Source: Plutella xylostella
Lineage: Eukaryota; Arthropoda; Insecta; Lepidoptera; Plutellidae
Reading direction: 5' to 3'
DNA length: 64,000 bases
Assembly: GCF_932276165.1 (NCBI RefSeq)
Contig: NC_063992.1
Span: 5,838,001-5,902,000, forward strand
Position 1 is the stretch's first letter, and each line of letters opens with the position of its first letter. Both the position numbers and the translations under genes were made by a program. The notes beneath the pieces were generated by a model, which saw only the letters and a program-made list of their open reading frames with translations, was not told where the DNA came from and did no database searches. Below are positions 1-12,000 of this stretch, piece after piece.

Positions 1-3000
1 GCGACAGAGAGCGGGCCACCACTGAAGGTACGCTGGGTTTTTATAGTCTAGACTGTCACTTCATAGTGGTAAACGAAGCGCGCCATAGGGTTAGAGAAAA
101 ATGTGTCTTTAGTGGTTATACCAGTCCCAGTTGCACGGATCCATTATCGACGTAGTTAAACGTCACTTTATCGAAATTCGCCATAAATACGGCGCTGTGA
201 TATGCGGAACGCGGATTTAACAGGTTTGTCACTGCTAAAAGCTGACAACATGCAGAACCGAAGCTCCACAAAAATCAGAGGGGATTTTATAAATTTGTAA
301 CCAACGCAACAATGTGTATTTTTTCAGAACTGAACGTGATCAAAAAAGACCTGGAGAGCAAGTTGGGCTCGGAGTTCCAGAGCAAGATCCAGCGAGCGCG
401 ATCACTGTCTGAAAGCGCCTCGGAGTCTGACGTCGCCGCCGGTAAATATAATCTTATTATTTAGATTAGATCTTATTATCTCTGGTTATTTAGTTAGAAG
501 CTTTGTTGAAGCTTACAGGTTCCTAGTTCAAATGCCGAATGAAATGATAAGCCAAGTAATAAGTTAGGAAAGAAAGTTTTTTTACGAACTTATTACATGG
601 CTTTGTGAAAGCAGAATGATACCTCAGTCGGATGTTTAAACTAGTGAAATAATTATGTCGACTATAATTTTAAATTCGTCCCCACAGGAGACAGGAAGAA
701 CAGCATTCGCAAGCAGACCCCCGACACCGTCGCCACCGATAACGAGCTCAAGGAAAAGAACAAACTCATCGAAGTCGAGAAAACTGAGACCGGCAGCGTA
801 AGCACTTTCATAATATTTTGAGTGTAGATCCTAAGTATCCAGAACATATCACATATTCCTTGCTATCAATAGTAATCTTGAGTGATGACGGCCGTCAAAA
901 GCATACTTCAGGAAGCTATCACTTGAATATCCACTTGGAATGATAATTGAGAATTGGTTAGGGCAAGTGGGTGTGCTTGTAAATGTAAAGGACACTTTTT
1001 GACAGTTCTATACTAAAATGGCACACACAATAGGCTACTTGACTCTTTTTTAAAGTAGATCTAATATGATTAATAATTGCTCTATCAGACCAAAAATACT
1101 CAATCGCAAAACTTTAAATTAAAAGCGAAAACGGTGTCAGCCATATTTGTTTAAAATTATCATATTATTATTAAAAAATATTAGGTAGAAAACAATCATT
1201 TGACATTATAATAAGTCATGTATGGCTGCTAGTTCCTGGTGAGTGGAAGCCAGTGTCTATAGCACAGGTCTATTCCTATTATAGGCAATGGCTGTCACCT
1301 TTTATGTCACCTTAAATTGAAATAGCCAACTTGTAACGTAACTAATATGTCTTACTAATTTAATTGGCAAATAAATGAAATAACATTTAGCTAATGACAA
1401 CAAAGCTACGTGAATAGATAAAATATGTCAGAGTGACATTAGTTATTTTCAACCTTTCTGACATCACATCCTGTAATTTCGTGACCAAAGAGCAAGTAAC
1501 ACTAAGTTTTATCATGACCGTAATGGCGGATAGTGTTTTCAGCATTAATTTTTGTTTATGTTTTTTTTGGTTTTGTAATTCAATTTATGCAACAAATGGT
1601 TTTGTAAGGTAAATAGACGCATTTTTCCTGAAATAAAAATGACATATTATGTATCTAGCCTATCTGAAACCTAGTTAAACATTGTGAGATATGGCGTTTC
1701 GACTTTCTCCGTGTTCGGCATCATAAGGGTCACAGTGACAGTTAAATAAAGTCCGTTTTTCTCTCCACCTTTAATTTGCAAGGTGCGGGTGCCTATATAA
1801 ATAGAGTGAGTCGCCCGCGCGCCTCAGTTGTAATATCACCATGCAGAAATGACTAGGTTTCAGATAGGCTAGATACATAATATGTCATTTTTATTTCAGG
1901 AAAAATGCGTCTATTACGTAGTCTGAGCCTATCTGAAACCTAGTTAAACATTGTGAGATGTGTTTATTATCGCATGGTGGAGAGAAAACCAACTGTGACC
2001 CATTAGCTACTGATGAGTATATCAGTAGATAAATATTTGAATCTATAAATTTATAATGCATAGATTTCTAGGTAATAGATATACTAAAAAGATAGGTATA
2101 AGTATACATAAGACTTAAGTACTTCCTTATTATTCCTGACTTGTCAGAAAGTTATGGAAGGTATGTACCTATACATATAGGTAGGTATTTATACATATGG
2201 ATACACACAGTGCCTCTTCGAAAGCAATACTTATAAGTAATTATTGATCAAAATCTTGTTATTGTCAAGGCACTATTTTTAACATACACTAGCCGAATGG
2301 ATGGAACCAGTGAAATACTTTGCAACAATATTTAAAAGCTGTAAAATGTAGAATATCGATCCAGGCCGGCACATGCTGACTAGGGTATGTAATTCTGGAC
2401 TGACCTCAGAAATGCAGCAGCCGACCCTGGAGCCTCGAGGACCTGCTCAGTCAGCCCCGTACGACGACACGGCCTGCAACACCTGGCGCGGCATCTAGTC
2501 CTTGGAACGAGGAGTGGTGCTTGAACGGAAGATAATTTTACTAAATATCTCAGCCTCATCAGCTACTGGAAAATATTAGATGAAGGCTGTGACACTGGCG
2601 GATAACTAAGTATTCAGTTTTTCAAAACATGATGCAGGTCACTATATTCATATTCTAGATTGACAAGTAACACACAGTCTAATTTTGTATTCTAACTAAC
2701 TCGGCGGTTAACGAGTTCCTGTGCAGTCCTACTAGGAAGGAAAGTTATTTTATAAGCCTTTGCACCGATTTTGTGGGCTACTATCATTCTGTATCATCAT
2801 GTGTGAATATTATGAGCTCTGGCAGCATTCCTTGGTAGATGACATCAATTAATAAAGATTGATTAACACAACAATAACAATTGTTATAGTTGACAAATGA
2901 AACCCGGCTAACATGTCTTAGCTGGGTAAGAAAATGATCAGTCATGCCACCAGGATAAGTAAAATGTTCAGTACTTCATATGAAAAACATTAACAAGGTC

Positions 3001-6000
3001 ACCTTTAGGTATGTTCGTCAACACTAAGGGCAGGTCTCGGCCAAAACCTTAAGGCTTCGCCTTGTTGCAACTTCAAAGGTACGTAGGTAGGTACCTACTT
3101 ACATTGTTGTAGGTTCGATTTTGAAACCATTAAGTCAACCTAGATAAAACAAAATAAAATAGCTCGATTAAACAAAGATGGTACGTAAAGATGTTAGTTG
3201 TACCTGATCAGACCTGATGCAACGACAGCCAACATAGACTCTCTAATCTGTGGAAGCAACAATCATGGTGGCGGGAACATGGACAGTTGGACGAGCCACC
3301 TCGAGCCTGACTTATCAATCAGAACTGACAGTTCGCCAACAGCAGATAGCTTGCGGCTATCTATAGGTAAACTTAGGTAGTTAGCTATACCCAAGAAAAA
3401 GTCCTTGGACATCGATATGACAGTGGAACGGCGAATAACTGTGACACTCTTTAAAACAAAAAGGCTTGTTGTTGTCCAGCTAAGGAAGGATACCTACTTC
3501 AGCGAGCTGGTATTGCATTCTGAAAGAACTGCGAAGAGTTAATATTATGGCTAATAATTTTATTATTACTTATTTAGAAAGTTTTCAGCAAACTCTAATA
3601 AATTAAGCAGCTACCATGTCACTATACTACACTATATGCATGTTCCCAGAATAGTGGAAGTTATAATTTTACCAAAAGGTAGTCGTCTCGTGCAAGAGCA
3701 CCGTTACTCGATTTATTCGATACACAACTAGTAGACAGCTGCTGCGTAGGAGGTTCACGCATTTTTCAACAAAGAGCTCGGATACACACTCACAATCCAC
3801 TGGGACATAAGGAAGACAGCTAATATGGTGCCACTCAGAAACCGCGATGACACTCCGATCATGATCACCCGACAGTAGGATCATAATAAATTCGGTAACT
3901 TGTGAAGCGGTATGGTATAGCAACAGCGACTTTCACTAAATCAGGAATTAGCTCAGTGCTTTTAGGTTGAACACTCGCCGGTGGGATTCACTTTGCTCAC
4001 AGCCGAGAAAAGAAAAGACTCAAAGCTGGAATCTGCCGATGTGTCATGACACTTAAGATAGTGTCTGGGGGGTCATTTTATATGACGAAAAACGAACTTT
4101 CAGTGCACTGCGGCGCGAGCCGCTCTATCTGTTTGTATGTATTAAACGTGCCGATTGCACGACAGCTCTCGTTCGTTCGTTTCTCATCAGTATAGAGTAA
4201 CGCTCCTACTTACCGTGCGTCACCATTCCCATGAGCAGTCCAATGATCTTAAGGCAGTTTAGAACAAAAGCTGCATTAGACAGTTTCTTCAGCAGAGACA
4301 TTGAAATAAAAAATTGATTGCACAACTATCCCCAGGAGCAGTCTACAGGTCACTTTGGGCAGTTCAGAAGAAAGCTGCTTTAATAGAATACCCTACCTCA
4401 GCGGAGGCATCAAATTGAAGTGCTATAACACGTTACCCGATTTGTCGTCAGCCATGCCGATGTAGTGGCTACGGCGACTGCAGGTGGTTACTCAGGCTTC
4501 CTTGGTGTGCCCTTGTATGGCTAACATGACCAACCTTGGCAGTAAACGTTCGTCTGCATATGCCAAAATCTCTGATGAATAGCGCACGTTACTCGATACC
4601 TTCTAAATAAGTCACTCATAATGATGGCTGATGATGATGATGACCGTGCTAGCAATAGTGCAGGCGGTTCTGCTGAGCATGAAATCTCTTCCCAGACAGG
4701 GGGCGTTTGGATCTGGCAACCAGAACAGGAGTGCCAGGTGTGCGCAGCGATGCAGGTGGGACAACACAGCCGCCAGGGCAGGAGTGCATGGCTGGGTCTA
4801 TGCAGCGATGCAGGTAGCACAAACCGGTGGCCAGGGCCAGGACCGGGTGTACGCTGCGATGCAGGTGGCACAAAACGGTGGCCAGGGCCAGGACCGGGTG
4901 TACAGCCGCCAGGGCAGGAGTGCATGGCTGGGTCTATGCAGCGATGCAGGTGGCACGAACCGGTGGCCAGGGCAGGAGCGCAGGGCCGGGTGTACGCTGC
5001 GATGCAGGTGCCACAAGACGGCGGCCAGCGCAGGAGCACAGGGCCGGGTGCAGGTTACACGAAACTTCAATTTCACCGAATCGGCCTGCCTACCCTCAGC
5101 GGGTAGGTACCGGCGGATCACATTACTCGCCGCACATGCCACAATGTCCCAACATACTGAAACTCGGAGCCACGTGCTTCCTGTAAAAAATCCTATGACG
5201 GTCCTGGAAAGCTCCTGTTTGTAAAGCCTTACATAAGCTATAATCAAGTGCATTATTGTAATAGCAAAGTTTTTATCAACTGTTTTCTAAAAATATTAGA
5301 AATTGAGGGTAGAAAAATATATTTTTATTATTTTTTCCTGTATAAAATTAACATATGCTTTACTTAAAGCGGTCATTAATGTAAGTATCTAGCTCAAGCG
5401 CCACTAGTAGGACCGGAATATGTGATCAATCATCACCACGACTATTGAATCGGACCCTACTGCGTGGGATAAAAACCCCAAGCGCCGGAGCATTATGACC
5501 AGTGGCTGAGCTTTTAAAAGCAGTAAATAATAGCATTTTACTCACGGCTTATCAACTCAAACCTTCGTTCCGAAATCCTCAGCATTGGCTGCGTGCGCAG
5601 CAGCCGGCAGGACCCGCGCCGCCTGGTCCGCATCACGCTACAGCTCCTGGCAGCGAGGACTCCGCAAATTCAATATTATATTTTTCCCCGTCGGAGCGAA
5701 GCCGACGAGAACCGTGGCTACATTGAGCCATTTTGCCGAAGTGTTCACTTCAAAAATCAAAAACCAACTGAGGCGCGCGGGCGACTCACTCTATTTATAT
5801 AGGCACCCGCACCTTGCAAATTAAAGGTGGAGAGAAAAATGGACTTTATTTAACTGTCACTGTGACCCTTATGATGCCGAACACGGAGAAAGTCGAAACG
5901 CCATATCTCACAATGTTTAACTAGGTTTCAGATAGGCTCAGACTACATAATACTCATTTATGGCTCCAAATTTGATATAAGTCAAATAGCCTATCCTTTG

Positions 6001-9000
6001 CCGGGAAGGCAAAGAAAAATTGTTAGTTAATTCTGAGAGTACATAGCTAAAGCCAGATTTTAGCGTATTGCCTACCCAGCTACCCACCCTTGAAACAGGC
6101 GTAACAATCCATAACAATCTGTACTCTTTTCAGGTGAAATGGACGATATACAAGGACTACCTAACGAGCGTGGGCATCGGCGCGTCTCTGCTGACCGTCC
6201 TCATGAACCTGTTGTTCCAAGTTGTGCAAGTCGGCTCGAGCTACTGGCTGGCGCGGTGGTCTACCGAACCTAACATGGTGAGTAACTTTGCACCTTTCGA
6301 GCACCCGTTAACGGCTGTATTTGTTCGCAGTATTTCAGCCACCTATAGATAGCTCGATTTTGACAGTCGTGGCAAGTAAGTTACAAGTTCAGAGCATTGA
6401 TTTTTGATTTTGATATGGAGTAAACGAAAACTCTGTCGTCCTGAAAACGCGCGTGCCACCGCCTGCTCCACCCGCTGGCGTTGTAGACGCGGCCTATCAG
6501 TCGAAAAGTGAAACAAATAACACTTTCTTCCATGAGTGTAATAAATGCAATAATAAATATTCCAGACGGACGCTAACGGCACAGTCATCACAAGCACGCG
6601 AGACATGTACCTCGGAGTTTACGGCGGACTCGGCCTCGGACAAGGTATGTCCAGTATTTCTATCTACTAACACCACTGTCAATGATATACATATTTTAAT
6701 TACAACCTTTATGGATGAGGAAACAATCTTTTCAAAATGGTGTCTCGCTCTTATCGTAGCCCTGCACAATAGAATTATACTCTTACTGCCGCCATTTTCA
6801 TGTTGTTTCTTTATCCTCACGGCATAATAATATACCGTGTGGACTACATCACTGACAAATATGAATCGAATTATATTACTTATTCAAACGTACAGTACGT
6901 AGCGGGTAGGAGGGCTAACTGTCAAAACTTACATTTCCACAATATTGCGCAACATTTTTTTTAAAGTTAGTCCTCACACTTCGCTTCTCATGTTTGCTAT
7001 GACGGCTAAGTGGTTATGATGAAAGATAAAATGCATGAGTTATAAAACGTACACTATAGTCACTGAACCACTGTTAATACTACATCTACTATCAATGTTT
7101 CCTATGGTGACTGGTGGTTTGAACTTTATTCTTCATACAGATATCATACATTTTCACGTTCAATGTACTACGTCGGTTGACCATTTACATGACTCCACAT
7201 ATTACAAAAGTAACAAGTTGTCCGTAGTATAAAATATTGCCATTCTACTGCATAAAATAAGTTAGTTACACTTAAATACTATTTTGTATTTATTTGTTAT
7301 TTATATACAACTCAATGTCGTGGCTTTATTTGTTCGGTGTATATTAATTTATTGAAATATCACTATGACTAAAGCTTGCATAAGAGCCCAAATATTTTAA
7401 TAATAACTTTTTTTTTACTTTTATTGTAATAGTCAGTGTGCGTCAAACAACTGCATCTGCAGTCAAATCCACTTCCAAATAACAATATCTGTTCTACTTA
7501 CTATCTTATTTATACATTTATGTTGTGTCCTTATTATTTTGCATAATATTAGGTGTGGTCAACCTGACTAGTTTTATAGGCAATCACAAACTATTATAAT
7601 AATGAATACATTATGTATGTATGCATATAATACGAGTATTTATGAATGTTATTATCATATTGCATGGTTTGTAAATGCATGGTGTTCTATACTTTTTTAA
7701 ACTACCTTCTTATTCATATTTTAAATATATAAATATCTTCTGTGTCGCTCGCTTCTTATTATACGCTTATTTTATATTATTATAAAATGATCAATATCAA
7801 TGTTTGTTGTGGATACAAAATTATAAAATAAATTCGCATATGAAGGGCTCTCTATTTTACTAATGACAATCTGTTACACTTGGCAATAATAATTAAAGGG
7901 ACTATTGAAAGTTGAGACTGGATAACTGAATCCAGTACAAGATAAGCTTGATTTGGGTTTGATGATTCATAACATCATATTTTACATTCATGTCCAAACC
8001 ATTCATTCGTTAATTTTATACATTGTTGAAAGGTTATGAAAAACATAACACAGACTAAAGTAATCTATGGCTTTACACTAAACTTGTAGCCAAGCCATAT
8101 CCAGACTCAACTTTGAATAGAAAGAATTTATACCATAATTATGATCTTAAAAATGCACGCCTGCCTTGGGCATTGGGATGTTCATCATTATACTTATAAC
8201 AATCATCTTCAAAGGGATAAATTTCAATGTTATTTATAAAGGTGACTGTAACGAGGGAGTATTAGCACATTATTTCCAAGTACCTATATGTATAACGCAT
8301 GTTGATAGAGAAACGGATAAAATATGACGGACGGATCTTTCTAATCAATCTCACTAAACTCGTAGTCCTGTCTCCTGTAGACTCCTGTTGCCCAAAAGGT
8401 ATAGCATAGTGTGACCGTCTGAGTCATTCCCTTTCGCTTTTGTATACCACTTTTGCAACACTCTTTATACACTGTATACTTTTTATATTGATTCTTTATC
8501 AACAAGCATTATACCTATACGACGAATATATCCTAATATCTAAAAACTATAATATTTTACTTTAGCATGGGTTTGGTTTTGAGACTTACTGCCAATTCTA
8601 ATGTAGGTAAAATTAATATTACACCAGCTGGAGTAAACTGACTATCTAATTAATATGTACTACTGAATTGTAGGCTAGTACAATTTAGTTTCAGTTTACT
8701 ACAGCTGGTAAAAACTAGCATAGCATATTTAGGCCACTTGCACCAACCGTTTTGAAAGTCTCAGTTATTTCTGGTAAAAATTAAACAATCGCGATGGAAA
8801 ACTTCAAATGAATGCACAGCGTTAGAAGTATTGCGTCACTCTTAACAGGATGTAAAAGTGAATTAAAATCTAAAAGATGCTCATGGAATCTTTCCGGGGT
8901 CTGATTCTGGAGGCATAAATCCGTAACTGTTGTTTGCAAGTGGCCTACCCTAGCCGTGTGTGTGACGCGATGTGTGTGTGGCGCGGCAGTGATCGCGGTG

Positions 9001-12000
9001 TCGGTGTCATCACTGGCCCTCTACCTGGGCGCGCTGGCGGCGGCGCGCTCGCTCCACAACGCTCTGCTGGCGGGGGTACTGCGAGCTCCGTCCATCGGCT
9101 TCTTCGACTGCACGCCGGTGGGCCGTATCATCAACCGCTTCAGCAAGGATGTGGACACGCTCGACAATGTGCTGCCCATGACGCTCCGCGGCTGGACCTC
9201 GTGCTTCTTCTCGGTATGATTTGGGTTTGCTGGCGGGACTAGTGTCATGTGGAGTGACAGGTGAAGTCCATTGCTAATCTGAGTTAGAATGTTAGGCTCG
9301 GTTGACGTTTGCATCATTTCCGTGTATCAGATCTGGGCATCGTAGTCTTGACGAGTATATTTATTGCAAGAAAATGTTACTTTATTGAATATTACGTATT
9401 AATACTAGCGAGAGGATTCGAGCCGATGCCCGAAAATGATGCAAATCTGGATCGAGCACTGAAAGTTGCAATGGATTTTGACATGAAACTAGTTTCGTAC
9501 AGTAAATAAATTAGGATTGGCATTTTAAGGTGTGAAGCTTATGAAATGCTGACCCAATGTTGGTTGTTCGTAAATTGATCGGCTTTTAGGTTTAAGTTTA
9601 AGTAATATAGTTTTAGAATTGGGATCAGTTTTGTAACTAGTTTATTTTAATAAGTTTGTATTGCTTTTTATAATGCGATTATGTATTAGTATAGAAGCTA
9701 TGTTTTGTGATAACGACGCCATGTAGTGAATTAGCGATTCATCATGTTTCATGTTAGATAGAAAGCTGGCACCGCCATCTATTGACGCACTGAACTAACC
9801 ATTATTTGCACTTATATGCTTATGCAAAATGTATTCATTATTGTATAACTAAGTGTGTTTCTGTATGTAAAATAACATTGTGTAATACCTATATTAACTT
9901 GTTTACATTGTATTTATTACAAAATATTGTGATGTTTGTTTTGTCAATTTAGTCATCGTTTCTTTTCAGAATAACAATGACTTTGTCGAAAAAAAATACC
10001 TACTAAACTCAGTAAACCAGAGCATTGCCTAACAATAACACAATACACAGTCATACCAACAGTGCCAAGACACAGCAAACACATTTATTCAATGTAAAAC
10101 CTTATTAAATCCTTACTTACCATCACAAGCATCCCAATAACGTGGTGTGTGTTCGCAGCGGTTATATCGTACTTTACGGACCTGGTGCCTCTGCTGGCCT
10201 GCTGGCGAGCCGCCCGCTATCTCCACGCTCGTCTCCTGTCTAACGTGCTGAAGGCGCCGCTACAGTTCTTCGAGGTCACGCCCGTGGGCCGCGTGCTCGC
10301 TAGGTTCTCGAAAGACGTCGATGTGGTGGACACGTCGCTACCCAGTCAGGCCACTGACGTCATTTATTGCGCGTTCGAGGTAAATTTTTGTGTGCGCCGA
10401 AGGAGGAGTTGGGGCTGAGTAGTTGGAGTTCCAGGATGGATCTTTAAGATGTTGGCAGTATTTGTCATTAGTAATGGATTGTTCGCTACGTCATGCATCG
10501 ATATGATAATGGGTGGCCAGGTGGTGGTTAATGAGTGAAGCATACTTTGTAGCTACAATACAATTCACGAAAGTTGACCAGCAATAGTAGTAGCGCGTCA
10601 ATAGACTAATAACGACCGAGTAAATTCAAGGGGTCCTCCAATGGTTCTACCTTTTTTGGCATAAGATTTTTTTGCCTAATCTCGTATTGCATAGTAACGT
10701 TTGGTCAAAGTCTCGTTACGCCGAAAATCGTACGGCATAAATCTCGTTTAGTAAAAAGTTATTTCGCATAACATTGTTTAGTCTAATAATGGTATGGCCA
10801 AATCTTGAATAGCCTAATAATGCTATGGCATAGGTTTATACAAAGTAATAATATTCGTTTGGCTTTAACTTTGACGGAGCAACTCCCTACATAGCGCAAA
10901 CTGGTGCCTTGTATTGTTTCCGCTGTTTGGAAAACGCTCCGCTCCGCTTCGCTGCGCTCCGCTTTGGTTTTGATGAACATGTGCACCTAACACGCTCCTC
11001 CTCGCTTTGCTCGTCGTCGCACCTATTTTTAGGTTTCCATCTCATGGGGTTTGTAATAATTATATTGGTCGTTAACTTTCGATTTTTTGATCATACAATA
11101 TCGTGATTTTCGGGATGTAGGAGAAAAATACCACAGTTTGTACATTTACTACATACTTAATATATTATTTATTAAGATAACATTAGGAGAAACAAGATTA
11201 TACATAGGTAATAGACGAACATAAATTTGAGCAAACGAAACTTAGGTGTTTCAAGATTGTGCCTAAAGAGTTTTAGACGAAACGAGCCTTATGCCACATA
11301 AGTCTTGGCAAAGTGATGGTTCGGCCAAAAAAGTTTAGACCATACGAGTTATGCGAAATGAGTTTTGGTCAATAAAGATTATGCCAGATGAGCGGAACCC
11401 CCTCCAATACCTCTGCGCAGTGGTCAACTTACTTGAATTGACCTGTACTAGCAGAAATCTCGCATTCGCCGGTTAGTCTCGTGTTTTGGTTACGATGTTT
11501 TATTTTTGGTTTGTATTGTTTTTGTACTTTATAATTATGTAAAATATGTAAAGAATAGTTATAAAACTGATCCCAGTTTTAAATACTACAACTTATTTTT
11601 AGTAACTTGTGTTCAATGCTTTAGTTTTATCAGTGTTAACTGATTACTGTACCCACACACAAATGTTACTAATCAATTTAAATGTACTTACATGTTATGT
11701 GATTGACTCATTGGAGATTTATGTTCACATCTATGTTTATAATTTGTCATTTCATTGTAAAATAATACTAATTTATCAACAATTCATTTATCCCAAGTAC
11801 GTTTTCACTTGTTTTTTTTTTTGCGCAATTTGGCTTTTTTGTCCAGCAGTGGCAGCTTCTTAGCTGCAATGCTTGATCATTATGTAATTTAAGTCCAATC
11901 CTATACTACAAAACATTTCGTATTAGTATCAATACATACGGTTATCCTTATAGATCTACATAAACATTCTAATAAAAAAACTCACATGTATTCATTTACT

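Larger units (their letters stand above)
798..6133 (+). other. Large ABCC intron filled with repeats
   Basis: A 5.3-kb intron with no credible coding exon. It contains an inverted repeat at 1615-1915, a promoter-bearing repeat at about 1658-1835 whose inverted partner is at about 5767-5950, a repeat shared with 58,637-58,719 (at 4083-4168) and a GC-rich minisatellite at 4728-5060. The rest is AT-rich unique-looking DNA in which I see nothing. Confidence 0.7.

Noticed and set aside
4521..5253. Overlapping open frames of 70-197 codons on both strands
   Set aside because: They are by-products of a GC-rich tandem repeat inside an ABCC intron; no known domain, and frames on both strands stay open equally.
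10909..11106. Frame starting MYCFRCLENAPLRF, also at 20,911 and 25,210
   Set aside because: It is repeated only because the family A transposon is repeated; low complexity, no homology recognised, no splice context.
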